Notes under the pieces: model-generated | Databases searched by the model: none | Seen by the model: only the letters and a program-made list of their open reading frames with translations | Told to the model about the DNA's origin: nothing | Assembly (NCBI GenBank): GCA_025769875.1 | Contig: JAGFNK010000021.1 | Location: 62,001 to 126,000, forward strand | Direction: 5' to 3' | Length of the DNA stretch: 64,000 nucleotides | Source: Russula earlei | Taxonomy: Eukaryota > Basidiomycota > Agaricomycetes > Russulales > Russulaceae | In this document: positions 53,133-64,000 of the stretch, piece after piece | Layout of the letters: every line of letters begins with the position of its first letter | Position numbering within the stretch: the first letter of the stretch is position 1 | Position numbers and translations under genes: made by a program

Positions 53133-54270
53133 ATGAGACTCTACTCCCCTGCGGATCGTCCAACGCTCAAGCTACGGGCGTTAAGACTTGGTCCTACCTT
53201 TCCAAGTCGGAGATGGATGAGTGTACGCCCAATGGTCCTTCAAACTGGCGTACTTCCCACCCGTAAGTCCACTTACCCATCGATCCACTCTCGCCACAAT
53301 CCTAACATCTTCGTACAAAGTTCCCTCACGGAAAAAAATGACGATTCAGCATCTGTATCAGATGCGCCAAACCGGCACGCCGATAACCATGCTCACTGCC
53401 TATGACTTTCCTACCGCGCGCGCACTTGACAGCCACGGCGTCGACATCGCCCTCGTCGGTGACTCCCTCGCGCAAGTCTGTCTCGGGCTGCCCTCCACCA
53501 CCCGCCTCACCCTCGACGAGATGCTGCACCACACCCGCGCCGTCGCGCGCGGCGCCGCGTATCCGCTCCTCGTTGCCGACATGCCCTTCGGTTCCTACCA
53601 TGCCTCGCCCGAGGACGCCATCCGCTCCGCCGTGCGCATGGTGCAGGATGGCCACGTGGAGGCAGTCAAGCTCGAAGGCGGGCCAGAGATCGCCTCTACG
53701 GTCCGACGCATCTCCCAAGTCGGCGTGCCCGTGATGGCCCACGTCGGGCTGATGCCGCAGCGCCACGCCGCCCTATCCGGTTACCGCGTGCAAGGTCGCG
53801 ACGCCGCAGGTGCGCGCGCGGTCCTCGACGGTGCTCTCGCGCTGCAGGATGCCGGCGCGTTCTCCATCGTGCTCGAGGCGATCCCCCATCGCCTGGCCGA
53901 GTATGTCACCGCGCGCCTCAGCATCCCCACCATCGGCATTGGCGCGGGACCCGGTACCAGCGGTCAGGTCCTCGTCTGGGACGATGTAATGACGCGCTGG
54001 CATGGCAAGAAAGCCAAGTTTGTCCGGCGCTTTGCTGACGTCGGCCACGAGGAGGCTCGTGGCGTGCAGAACTACATCGCCGCCGTGCGCGACGGCAGTT
54101 TCCCAAATTCGGAGACCGAGGGCTACGAGATGGCCGGCGGTGAGTGGGAGACCTTTTTGGAGCAGGTAGGAGATAGTGGGTGGCAAAGCACGGTGCGAGA
54201 GCGCGAGGTAGACGACGACGTTTCCAGCTCTGAAGGAATGACACCCCCCCGTTTGGCACAGGCGATTTGA
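53133..54270 (+). CDS. panB: 3-methyl-2-oxobutanoate hydroxymethyltransferase
   Basis: First committed enzyme of pantothenate (vitamin B5/CoA) synthesis: it makes ketopantoate from 2-oxoisovalerate and methylene-THF, probably in mitochondria. The start MRLYSPADRPTLKLRALRLG is Arg/Ser-rich without acidic residues until PA-D, consistent with a targeting peptide. One intron (53,263 to about 53,320) joins VLPT to LPSRKKMTIQHLYQMRQTG. Catalytic segments: MLTAYDFPTARALD, DIALVGDSLAQVCLG, LLVADMPFGSYHAS, AVKLEGG, MAHVGLMPQ and the general-base Glu in IVLEAIPHRLAEYVT, then GIGAGPGTSGQVLVWDD. Extended C-terminus to 54,270. Complete. GC-rich codon use contrasts with the TE block. Confidence 0.96.
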
Positions 54271-54835
54271 AAATAATGCATATCGTGACGGAGTTTTATT
54301 TTTTTTTATTCACGCGTTCACTTACTCAAGAGCGTTGTGATCTTATTTACCGGAAAATGACGGAATGGATCCTGTATCATATATCTTATCGTTCATACCA
54401 CGTAATTCTTCTGGCGGTAGGAATACACAGGAACTTTGAAGCATGACGGATATTGTTTACTACGAGAGAAGTTATCTAACTAATCAAACGCTCGGCTTGC
54501 AACACCGTGATCTTGATCTCCTCGTCCTGAATATACATCATTCGCGGTGCCACGCTGCTCCTCAATATCGTATTGGCCCTTGCGCATGTCCATGGCGAAC
54601 CAGACTCGCAGCTCGGCTGGTATCGAACAGGAACGGGAATGGCGATGTTCGCCTCTCGGTCACGACATGGCCGAGGTGCAGAAAGGCACAGCACACCCAG
54701 AGCGGGGTTCCAAAGCATCTCTCGAAAATCATACTCCCACACAGACAATCCGGAATAGCAAGGATGGGATGTACTCCGTCCGTCGGGTCTCGATATTTTC
54801 GACTCTAAATAACTGATCACTATTTTTCACGCAGC
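54271..54835. other. intergenic, unassigned minus-strand frame
   Basis: A 114-residue minus-strand frame (54,820-54,476) has no recognised family. The panB 3' region carries T-runs near 54,300. Confidence 0.35.
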
Positions 54836-55440
54836 CAACAAACCTCGCGGATTGCAAGCAGCGCGCGAGCTCGGCCTCAAGAATACTACCCGTCGGGACA
54901 ACAGCCGGGCGCGTTGTCGTTCCTCCGCTACCCCCACCCCCCCCCCCACCTCCACCTCACATACGGGATCCGCTCATACCTGTACAGCCGCAGCCTTTCT
55001 TTTTGCTCGCGGATAACTAGGCCGCGCCCTCGGTAACCCCGACAAAACATCGCCCACCGGAGGGTCCTCACGCGCCAAGGGGCATCGGAATCGAGAAGGT
55101 CGGCGTCTCGAAGCAGCCCAAATCCACCATCCGAAAGCGCGCGTTCGCGTTCAACTCATCGAGAACGGGAAGCAAGTCGACGCACTCGTGTCCTGTGCGT
55201 CTTGCCTTTGTGTCGCGCGTGTTACCGGAAGGGGAACGCTCAGATTTTCCTTCGGGATATCGCCTGTTTAGTACGCGACCGTTGTCTCAACTTTTTTCGA
55301 GATGAGAACCCCCATCTCCGGTTTCGGTTTCGGTCGTCGCGGCAAAGCCAAGGGTGATCTTCCTGGTGTTCGATTCAAGGTGGTGAAGGTATCCGGTGTG
55401 GGTCTACTTGCCCTCTGGAAAAGAAGAGAGTTCGTGGGGT
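54836..55440 (+). pseudogene. RPS23 (40S ribosomal protein S23/uS12) pseudogene
   Basis: Fragments align in order with uS12. They are KPRGLQAARELGLKNTTRR near 54,840; then after a gap with GT/AG remnants RALGNPDKTSPTGGSSRAKG; then IEKVGVSKQPKSTIRK; then in another frame VRVQLIENGKQVDALV; and finally [36 protein letters not shown] at 55,330-55,430. The start ATG is missing, frames change at least twice, the DENDEVLIA segment is degraded and the true C-terminus is lost. Intron-like gaps sit between exons, so it is a decayed gene duplicate rather than a processed cDNA copy. Confidence 0.85.
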
Positions 55441-57385
55441 CTTCGTTCCGCTATTCTGATCCAACTGATGCGGAGCCTCCTTTGTTCGCAGGAGAAGCCC
55501 CGCTCATAATTCAGAGTCGGGCCATTAGTAGATTCCTTATCACTATAGGCTCTCCCGTGCTTGCGCTGTGTCCTCTGCAATTTTCTGAGTGACACTTGAA
55601 CAAGCACATCCAGCATTTTTGCCTCCAGAATCGTTATTGGCCAAGGACCAAGTGGAGAACACACGTTGAGTCGACGCGATAGCGAGCGGGAAGTTTTTTG
55701 CTCGTAGTGTAGAACAAGCGGGATTCTGGCACAGCGATAGGTCAGGGAGAAAACCCTTAGGCCGTGATGCCCTGGCCGCAGAAATTGTGTGGATGAGCTC
55801 CAGCCGCTAGCGCCTCGAGAGTCCGGCCACTGACGAACTGATTGTGAGATTCGGTAAATTGTCCAACATCAGAGAGAGCTCCGAATCTTTGAACCGAGCA
55901 GTGCGAATGTTCTCAACCAGAATTTCGATATGCACAGTATTAGGAGCATCGAGTGCGCGTTTCATGAGCGTGCGTGCAGGCGAGGAAGCATGGCCTGAAA
56001 CTGAAACATGACCAACGAGTTCTCTTCTCGATGCTACCCCTAGGGCCACGCTCGTTAGATACGCGGGCCCTTATGGCCCATATTTTAAAGTCCCAGTTGT
56101 TTAGACCACGACATCAGGCGTCAGTGTTCGTGTCCCACACTTGAGACAGGCGGCCGTGAGATTATCATACTGCCTAGGTAGCTAGTAGCCTCACTCACCT
56201 CTCCCTGTGCTCCGCATGTGGACGATCAACCTTTAGAGTTTACATCAAGCTATGAGCCCTGCCAGTGCTGGAACCTTTGCTGCTGCCTGACCCCGTCATC
56301 TCTTGATCAGCTCCCGGTGAAAACATTCCCATCGATTGCTGGCTTCCGTCTCTTGACAAATACGGCCCAGTTGGATCCATTTTGCCCAAGGTGGGGGGCA
56401 TATTCACGAGGAGCTGATTGAAAGATGAGGGTGGAGGGACGGCATCACAGCAGCAGCAGAGATTCCAGCAGGCAATTTGAGTTACAGTAAGATGGGTCAT
56501 GGGTGATCCTGTTATGTGAACACGGTGGTGGTCACTGTCTACTGGAGTCGGAGGCGCGCCGCCAGTGTTCGCGGAGAGTTACCACTTGTCTCAACAGCGA
56601 CTAATTATGGACCGTCTTGTGGTGCTGTGCCCAGGGCGCATATTCGAAAAAAAGACAAAGGTCAACAGCCCAAACCATATTCCGTTCCGTTCAAACGGAA
56701 TAAGGGTACAGCACTGGTTGCGTTGTGAAATCGCGGTTGGCCGTCATCGATCAAGTACCCTACCCTAATTGCAAATGAACTCCACGCACACGTCATGCCG
56801 TTGTAAAAAAGAAGCTGGATGGTAGCCGCGGCCGCAGCACCACGCTTCGCCAACGAACGAATGGGCGGCGATCCCGCCATCGTGTCTTTCTTCCGAAGAC
56901 TGACGTCAGTAGCACCCCTGCTGTGGTATTCCCGTCATGTGTGTTCCGTTTCTTACAAAGACTGTCATCACTTCTTTGTATTCATTCCTTCGGGTCTTTG
57001 TGTTTACGCGGTTGCCTTGACTTGCTCACAAGTAGCGTTTTACCCTGTTCTCCTCTTGGAAACATCATGCCGTCATAGGTGGGACAACAATATTTATTTT
57101 TTCAGACGGCATTCGTGACTCGTCAAGAGAGTATAAAAGCACTGCGAACGACTCATCCACATACTCAACTTTCTCGAATCTACATCCAACGAAACACTAC
57201 AAGGGCGGTAAAACAAACGATATAGGTGGCGCAGACAAGGCAAAGACACATACGAACAGGGGGTAGGGGTAGGAGGTGGTAAGAGAAACGCGGACTGCCC
57301 ACAGGCAATATTTTGGTAATACATCTAAGGTTCCAAGCCTTCACAGGAAAGCACCCCGCGGATCTCATACTTTTGGAGCTTGATT
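55441..57385. other. gene-free region with a foldback repeat
   Basis: No coding region recognised. The foldback at 56,266-56,470 is listed separately. A short palindrome (TATTCCGTTCCGTT..AACGGAATA) lies at about 56,675-56,705. Possibly the remainder of a segmental duplicate containing the RPS23 copy. Confidence 0.4.
56266..56470. repeat. 205-bp foldback (inverted repeat)
   Basis: The left arm 56,266-56,313 (starts TGCTGGAACCTTTGCTGCTG) pairs with the right arm 56,410-56,470 in reverse complement (TGCTGGAATCTCTGCTGCTG ... ATCAGCTCC). Mismatches are few, there is one indel of about 13 bp, and the loop is about 96 bp. MITE-like, with no clear target duplication. Confidence 0.65.
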
Positions 57386-58430
57386 TTATGCCGCGACGCA
57401 TTCTTTCGCCGCATACAGCGCAGAATTGCCAGTCATCAGTTCTCCCATGGAGAACGGAACCGGAAAAGGGACATCCAGGGGGTCCAAGAGCGCACTATTG
57501 GGAACGCCATCCAGGGTGTCAGCTAACCGGCCACCCAAACCCGATCCATAACAGAGCAGGTGTTCGTCACCTTCCTCCTTGGGCAAGGGAACGGGACGCA
57601 TGCGAGGTGCATGCTGGAGCTGACAGTCACATGGCCAAATATCCGCGACACACGTACAGCGCGTGCCGGTGGTGGCGCCTTGACCTTGGTCACGAGTACC
57701 CAGCCAATTCTCGGCGGAACCACTGTTCATGCGTGGCTCGTAAAACCCAGGGTACAGGTGGGCTTGCTGGCGCGAGCTATATAGACCTTGGAGCATCTGA
57801 AATGTTTCTCTTCATCAACTGGAACGACTACTCCCTATTGCATCTGCTTACCTTGGGACCAGATGTATTGCTCTCGTCACGTTGCAGACAGATATCTTGA
57901 GGGCGCTCACTCGCCAGCGTCTCGTCGGCTGGGCTGTTCGGTTGGTGTGCCAGGCGCTCATGCCGCTCATGGTGCCCCTTGATCGAACAGTCACAACTGC
58001 GATTGTCCTGGTGGTGATGAGGGACCCGCAAGCTTTCAGCCTGCGGACGTGAAGTGGAGATTGCCCTGGTGTTCGGGAAGTCTGATTCCGATGTGATGAC
58101 TAGACCTAGAGCGTTGCTCTCCGTTATCGTGCGGATCGTGGTGCTTCCCCTGTCGAGTAAATTTCTCGAGAAAGCCGGATTGTGGTCGGTTAAAGACAAG
58201 TTCACAGAGGAAGTATCGTCACCGGAATCCGATGAAGAGTCGGAGTCGGATGAATCAAAAGGGCTGCCAACGCGAGATCTGTTGTATTTCCAATAGCCGA
58301 TACCCCAAGCGATGCCGAAAGGTTCGGGTTCACATGTCGAGTTGTCACCGTGTAACGGGGGAAGCGATAGGCAAGAGGTGGGAGTCGTGGAGGACTCGAA
58401 GGAGTTTGCGCGCTGCTTCGCGGTGAGCAT
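57386..58430 (-). CDS. serine-rich protein of unknown function
   Basis: Two exons on the minus strand. Exon 1 starts MLTAKQRANSFESSTTPTSC (an upstream Met at 58,441 is in another frame). It contains an acidic serine run (SPFDSSDSDSSSDSGDDTSS), a His-rich patch (HHHQDNRSCDC..HHERHERL) and ends ESNTSGPK. A GT-AG intron of about 55 bp joins to MLQGLYSSRQQAHLYPGFYE, with GDEHLLCYGSGLGGRL and VPFSMGELMTGNSALYAAKE. No family recognised, no signal peptide or helix. Two long open exons with a consistent splice make it probable but unproven. Confidence 0.5.
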
Positions 58431-58984
58431 ACGGATGGCATTGTCTAGGCAATCTGCTTACTCTGAAGGGGGGAATCATTTGGGTGCTGAGGACTGGGAG
58501 TGTTTGTCTGTGAGGGGACATAAATTCTATGCTTGTTTATATATTTGAATTTCTTGTGCCATGGCTATACTCGCGGGGGCCAAAGTCTACACAATACCGA
58601 ATCCACCTCGTTGAGCAGGGTGGATCTTGAACTTATACGGCATTATTCGATCCTCGAGTCCCCGTATGTCTACAACCTCAACCTCAAGTGTATTGTCTTC
58701 TCCTATCGTGAGCGCTGTTACCAGGTATCATTGGCCAAGTCAAAGCCCAGGCAATCGACCACACACCTATAGTGTTTGTTCTCGGATATAAAAAAATTTA
58801 GGGCCATCGTGATTGAAGGGAGCGTTGGCCACAGCAACGCCGTGGACAATGCAACAAAAAAAAGCGGGCCCTGGTCCAAGCAGGGTGACATGGTCACGTG
58901 ATCAGGTCTGTAGGTGCGGGCGGGAACGTTCCAGCAGTGGTGCCTTTAACACCGCATACCGCCTTGGGCACTCGAAACTCATGA
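58431..58984. other. intergenic
   Basis: No recognisable feature. It includes A/T-rich stretches near 58,790 and 58,850 and would contain the promoters of two divergent genes. Confidence 0.35.
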
Positions 58985-60854
58985 CTACAACTCCAGATGG
59001 CAAGAAATTAGTGGTTTGCCAGTGATTATATGAGCGAAATTTTGATCCCGTCATTGACTAATAAAAATGCAAGTTTCATGGTCGGAAATGCCTACGTACT
59101 CCCGCTCTCAATCTCTCTCCCCGAATCTGTCGTTGACCCATCTTCGGCTCGTCTAGCCCTACACAATTAATGATTGGTGTTCTGATATACGGCTGGCACA
59201 AACGCACCACTTGTGAGTCCCCGGCGCGGCACACGCCCATGCATGGGCCCGGGCCAATGCCTTCCGGTGACAAAAGCGATGCATTTGCCCTGAATGTAGG
59301 GAACGAAGAGTGGCAAAAGGCACGAGTACTCGATGGCTACGAGGCTGCGCGCCAGCTCCACACGGGCTTCAAGTTGTTCCTCAGCTTTGACATGACGTGA
59401 GCAACCTCCCCTACATGTTCACGCCGGCTCGGCGCGCTGCTAGTGCTCGTTGCCAACGCTTTCCCCCGCCCCAGGTCTATCCCTGGAGGTTCGGGAGCAG
59501 ATATCGAGTTCTTGCGCCGGTACTTGGAGCTCGTTGGGCACCATCCTAACCAGTTAATGTACCAAGGGCGAGCCTTGGTGTCTACGTTCGCCGGCGACCA
59601 GTGCACCTTCGGGCAAACGTCGCTCGCGGGCGGATGGAGTGTCGCCCGGTCTATTCTAGAAACCGTTTGCCCGGTAAGCTGGCATCGATGAATAGAAGGA
59701 ATCTCGGCTCATCGAGGCACGTCGACGCCAGGTTCATTTCATCCCAGCGTTCTTTATAGATCCAACGCGCTACCCCACTCTGAGTTGTATTGATGGGATC
59801 TTTCATGTATTCGGTGCCCTCACTTGGTGTAGTTGTTCTGATTGCAAATTGCCATCGGCAGTGGAACGGAGGTTGGCCAATCCATCTTACCAAGGACTCT
59901 CCGAGAGAAGAGATCGAGTGTCCTGCGTTAGACACTGATCGTCATCACCTGCAAACTCTTCGTGATCGTACATACATGGCAGCTGTGTCACCCTGGTTCT
60001 TCACGGTACGTCGATTTCTTGGGATTCTCCGACTCTCCCTCATTTTGTCCTACATCATCAGCATTATGGGCCGGACTCATGGGACAAAAATGTGGGTAAT
60101 TGCCACCCTTTCATTTGGCCAAGGCTGTATACCCTCCAGTGGACTTATCGCGGAGACGACTGGCTCCTTGTACGGCGGTGGGAGCACCTTCTGGCTCGGC
60201 GAAATGCTATCGATATAGTACAATTCATTTCTTGGAATGGTAAGCATTCTTTGCCAAAACACCAGTGGGCGATCTTGATTGCGATCCTTGTGCCAGACTA
60301 TGGCGAATCGCATTATATTGCACCAGTGCGATGGTGCCCAGCCGAATTCACAGGCATGGGTCGACGGCTTCTCTCATGCCCCATGGCTTGAGCTCAATGC
60401 ATACTTTGCGCGTGCATTCAAAGAAGGGCGCATGCCACCGATCGAGCGCGACAAGATCTTCGTCTGGGCGCGGCCGCATCCAAAGAACGCAACTGCACCT
60501 GATGCGGTACCCCGCCCGCGAGACTGGGAGCTCGTGAGTCCGCGATCTCTACGCGATCTCTTCCGGACAACTCAACCGGAGAGGATGCTACAGGCAGAAG
60601 ATAAATTCTGGGTTGTCGTCTTTGCGCGTGCTCCATGCATGGCTTTCCTTGCTGCTGGCGATGAGCGCCCACGTCGTTTCACTTGTCCCGCTGGGGTGTC
60701 AAAATTGTCCTGTCCGCTGAGAATTGGCCACGGGATGCGTGCAGAGTTGGTACGCGATAGGGTTGTGGTTGCCCGATGCGATCCGCGGGAATACAGATTT
60801 GAAGCCGAACCTGAAGCGTACAACTTTAATGCGTACGTGGCAGCATCAGAGTAA
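58985..60854 (+). pseudogene. GH71 alpha-1,3-glucanase (mutanase), damaged
   Basis: Glycoside hydrolase family 71, which cleaves alpha-1,3-glucan of fungal walls. Readable parts: FMVGNAY, DAFALNVGNEEWQKARVLDG, GFKLFLSFDMT|SIPGG, ADIEFLRRYLELVGHHPNQL, VHFIPAFFIDPTRYPTL, HWNGGWPIHLTKDSP, TYMAAVSPWFFT|HYGPDSW, YRGDDWLLVRRWEHL, IVQFISWND|YGESHYIAPV and GAQPNSQAWVDGFSHAPWLE. The catalytic acidic residues in SFDMT and WNDYGES are kept. Defects: no signal peptide or start, a garbled segment at 59,100-59,265 where DWxxDIxLAxxxGID is expected, and one surplus base between PVR and GAQPNS (about 60,332). Introns are canonical. It may be a recent pseudogene or carry sequence errors. Confidence 0.75.
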
Positions 60855-60956
60855 CTTGCTAAGGGACACGCTCAACAAAGGGGAAGCATTGTTAGTCTTA
60901 ATAATAAGCCTATTAATTTTCATCGAATCGAGCATCAAGAAAAAGGTTGGCGAATC

Positions 60957-61865
60957 TCAGCCGCCTGCCACGAGATCTGCACCTGTCAATATGTCCTTGG
61001 TAGTAGATGGTGAAATCGTCGATTTGTCGGATTCATCACCGCAACCGCAATCATATTCGGCATCGAGATGCGCGCAGTCGAAGGTAGGTTTTTCTAAGCG
61101 TTCGTTGACTTTGTTGTGAATGAAACACAGCCTAAGGAATGAAAGATAAGGTCACACGGTGGGTTTGATAGATTATGAGATATACCATGACGATGCCGAA
61201 AGACGGGAGGATGTTTGCGGCGGATAGAGCTCCAACAATTGCTGAAACTCAGCTGCACACTCGCCACATGGGTATAGTCGCGAAGTCAAGTAGAAATAAG
61301 ACCTGATTGCTTCGCGCTCGTCGTCGGTCGGATGCTTGTATGGAGCGTCAGCGTACATACACACGTAAGACGGCTGCGAGCATACCTCGGGGTATCTTAA
61401 CGTCATTGTATGCCTGCGGGATGGTCAAATTCGAAGATGAGGTCGGTCAATCGAGCGTGTTGACTTACAGCAACTTCCAAGTTGCGCGACCTAAGGCAGC
61501 TCTGCGATCTCTAGGTTGAGAAACTCTCGGCGCGCCTAATATCGAGACGAGAGCATACTTGGCTGTTTCATTCCCTAGTTTCGACATAATGACGCCACCT
61601 TTTGCATGGGGTATCACGGATGGTCGTTCATGAGTGTTGATGGGAAGTGCGTAAAATTCCTTCTCGACACCTCCGTGGCTGAAGAGAGTGCCCGAAGGAA
61701 GGTCAAGATAGGTGGGAAGTGGTTGACGAAGTAATGTGCAAGAGGCAAGAAGGAGCTTTACGGGCTCGGAGGATTAGTGATGCAGAAATGGGGGATGAAA
61801 GAGATATGGGGACGTACGAGGATGAGGATGACACATAAGAAGAGTTTTGTAAAGCGAGATAACAT
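60957..61865 (-). CDS. ERV2: ERV2-type FAD-linked sulfhydryl oxidase
   Basis: ER-membrane oxidase passing disulfides to PDI and electrons to oxygen. The start MLSRFTKLFLCVILIL is a signal anchor. A lumenal stem follows (GTLFSHGGVEKEFYALPINT, GGVIMSKLGNETAK). The Erv/ALR core includes ALGRATWKLL|..MTLRYPEV, HPTDDEREAIRSYFYLTSRL and the redox/FAD site LYPCGECAAEFQQLLELYPP. The C-terminal exon reads FDCAHLDAEYDCGCGD, adding the shuttle cysteines, and ends at 60,957. The central YPCGEC is the CxxC next to FAD. About five introns, exact ends partly approximate. It converges on the GH71 gene (about 100 bp between ends). Confidence 0.88.
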
Positions 61866-62446
61866 CGCTTGGAGAATCCACAGGAGGTATCGTGACAGAA
61901 TGATGGCGAAATGAGCGAACGTAGCCTTGACACAAGCGAGCTTGAGCAGCGCTTGGGCCGCCCTGGTTCTGAGTTTTTCGTTACAAGGAATGTCTTCAAC
62001 GAATGATACAGGCATGAGAGTGTTGATATCGTGGCCACCACGGTCGCGTGGATCGAGATCCGACCGCCCCTTGTGGTACTCCTGTGGTTCATTTCAATTC
62101 GCTTCGCGAGCGGGCATTGTATTATCTGTTGTAAAATTTCATAGTTGAGGACCCTCGCCTCGGTTTCAATCCATTTATTCCAAGCTACCCACCCACCCCC
62201 GCGACCTTGGGGAGGTAGCTGTGGTGGTCTGTTGAGCCGTCTCCCACGCCCACACCTAGCGTGTTATACGCCTCTGCTTCAGAGGACGCCATGGAACTAG
62301 CAAATCGCCCCCACCCCAACACCGCAGTCAAGTGAGATTACTTGCCTTGTACGTACGTAACCCCAGCACAAAGGGGCCCCGGAAGCGGTTCACAAGTCGG
62401 TCGTTCCGCTCCCCCTCTCTCCTCCCACTCCCACCTTCCCGCCATT
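61866..62446. promoter_or_regulatory. divergent intergenic region
   Basis: Lies between the starts of ERV2 (-) and the lipase-like gene (+). A minus-strand open frame (62,092-61,703) overlaps ERV2 exon 1 in other frames and is taken as a shadow. CT-rich stretches at 62,200-62,250 and 62,400-62,440 could serve as pyrimidine initiator regions. Confidence 0.4.
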
Positions 62447-63744
62447 ATGTCCAGCTTCACCGAAGCCTGGCTTCCAGGCCCAGGCCCCAAGGCCCTCTCC
62501 TTCTACACCCGCACTTACCACCCCCCTTCCGGTTCTCCCCGTGGCGTCGTCGTCTTCATCCACGGCTTTATCGAGCACGTAACCCGCTACGAATACGTCC
62601 ACAAGCGCTGGGCCGACCACGGCTTCGTCGTCTTCACCTTCGACCAGCGCGGCTTCGGACGTACAGCGCTCGACCAGAAAAGGTCCCCGGGCTCCGTGTA
62701 CGGCCGGACGTGCGACGCTGACCAGATCTCCGATATCGCGTGGGCTCTGCGCGTCGCCCAAGAGGCGAATCCCACAGTGCCGCTCTTTCTTATGGGCCAT
62801 TCGATGGTACGGCTCTCCCTTTCCCCTCCTTGCCCTGCCCTACGCCTGAACTGTCACCATCCCAAAAAAAAAAAAAAAAAAATTCTAATCCCAATTCTGG
62901 TCTAGGGCGGTGGGTTGGTCCTGTCGTTCGCGATGCGTGCCAACACCCAGGACAGCGTCTCGCAGCTGTCCGGTATCATCGCGTCGAGCCCCTGTATTCT
63001 TCTCACAAAGCCGCAGGGGGCCATCACACGCTGGCTCAGCAGCCGCGTGCGCTCCGTCCTTCCGAACCAGAACATCCCTGTGTCCGTTGAACCCAAGGTG
63101 CGTCGCTGTTCTCTTTTCCCTAGCGTACCCACTCGGAATTCCGCGTGGACCACCCAGCATTTGTCCCACGACCCGGCCGTAGTCAAGGATAACGAAACGG
63201 ACCAGCTCATCCGCCGCAGCGCGTCCCTCCGCGCTATCGATGACATGCTGAATCGGGTATGTCGAGCGTTCAGAGGTGCAGGTCGCGTCGTTGATACGAA
63301 TAATCTTTAGGGCGAGAATTTGGCTAAGGATTACAAGAACTGGCCAACTGCTCTTCCCGTACGTTTTTACTTTCGCCCGAGCCGGTTTTTACATCAACGT
63401 GTTATAGGTCTTGGTTGTACATGGCACAGAGGACAAGGTCAACCGTGTGCTTTGCCTGGTAATCGCGCATTGATCATGTAATCCTCCAGGTCTGCTCGGT
63501 CGAAGCCGCAAAGTTATTCGTCGACAGGCTGCCAGCAAGCGACAAGAATATCTCACTCTACGAGGTTCGATTTGTCTCAACTTTTTAGAAGAGATGAGAT
63601 TCAATAATGCGCGTCTTGCAGGGCGGATATCACGAGCTTCAAAACGAACCAGATGGCGTCAAGGAGAAGTTTGTTGACGAGTGCGTAGAATGGGCCAATG
63701 CACATTTCCCTATTGCTTCAGATGCTACCCAAGCCAGGCTTTGA
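62447..63744 (+). CDS. monoacylglycerol lipase-like serine hydrolase
   Basis: Alpha/beta hydrolase of the Yju3/MGLL group, releasing fatty acid from monoacylglycerols. Exons: MSSFTEAWLPGPGPKALSFY, GVVVFIHGFIEHVTRYEYVH (oxyanion-hole HGF), VFTFDQRGFGRTALDQK, VPLFLMGHSM|GGGLVLSFAM (nucleophile Ser in GHSMGG, split by an A-rich intron ending at 62,906), SSPCILLTKPQGAITRWLSS, then LVVHGTEDKVCSVEAAKLFV (acid Asp) and GGYHELQNEPDGVKEKFVDE (catalytic His). It ends ASDATQARL at 63,742-63,744. Seven to eight introns. Complete triad; no signal peptide. Confidence 0.93.
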
Positions 63745-64000
63745 ATTGTTTACCTATCTTCGTCGTGGGAGACTTGTCACCGCTCGCGCGCGATTCTGAA
63801 ATTACCTATCTCATTACGATGTCTTGTCCTCCTAGTTTATTTTGGGGCAGCCAGCGAGGCTATGTGCATTCTTGGTTATGTGAAGTAATAGCGCCCCCTG
63901 TTCACAAGGTATGGGTCTACGGAAGCAGGGTTGTCCGTCTGGGGCTTAATAGCTCAGTAACCCGCTGCGCCAGGGGCGCTTGCACCCTCGCGTCGCAGAC

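Noticed and set aside
1..64000. CRISPR arrays, rRNA, prophage or secondary-metabolite cluster
   Set aside because: No regularly spaced repeats, no rRNA-like sequence, and no PKS, NRPS or terpene synthase motifs were seen. Gene structure is eukaryotic.

Overview
The window looks like a piece of nuclear genome from a mushroom-forming basidiomycete (Agaricomycetes). The evidence is short GT-AG introns of about 50-65 bp, dense single-copy genes on both strands with short spacers, fungal gene families (PalB/Rim13, KAP104, RIT1, KRI1, FSH1, GH71), and a nested block of Copia, hAT, Helitron and Ty3/gypsy relics. No species is assigned.

Bases 1 to about 16,300 are a repeat block that is visibly poor in CpG. 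It starts with degenerate satellite-like repeats and shreds of Helitron and gypsy elements (1-6,200), followed by a 551-bp TTA-flanked inverted-repeat MITE (6,270-6,820). Next comes a layered nest: a decayed DUF155/RMD1-family gene is split by an internally deleted hAT element (7,318-15,295, 8-bp duplication CTGACCAC), and that hAT is itself split by a nearly complete Copia element (7,949-13,786, 5-bp duplication ATATT). The two 385-bp Copia LTRs differ at 13 bases, all at CpG-derived positions.

Bases 16,800-40,300 are gene-rich. In order: mitochondrial succinate/fumarate-type carrier (+), FSH1-type serine hydrolase (+), transportin/KAP104 (+), PalB calpain protease with microexons (+), ERD2 H/KDEL receptor (-), an acetoacetate-decarboxylase-like protein (+), KRI1 ribosome biogenesis factor (+), gamma-glutamylcyclotransferase-like protein (-), a membrane LRR protein (+), RIT1 initiator-tRNA ribosyltransferase (+), and a small secreted protein with a proline-rich repeat (+).

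A second transposon with 20-bp terminal inverted repeats and an 8-bp duplication (41,206-43,484) separates this from the last gene block. That block holds an L-type lectin cargo receptor (-), a membrane J-protein (-), an aldo/keto reductase (-), a KEN-box-bearing low-complexity protein (-), ketopantoate hydroxymethyltransferase PanB (+), an RPS23 pseudogene (+), an unrecognised serine-rich gene (-), a damaged GH71 alpha-1,3-glucanase (+), an ERV2-type sulfhydryl oxidase (-) and a monoacylglycerol-lipase-like hydrolase (+).

These are mostly housekeeping genes with no shared pathway, although several (ERD2, lectin receptor, ERV2) act in the early secretory pathway. Splice sites were chosen by eye from GT/AG and protein-family continuity, so small boundary errors are possible. 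No tRNA, rRNA or CRISPR was recognised.
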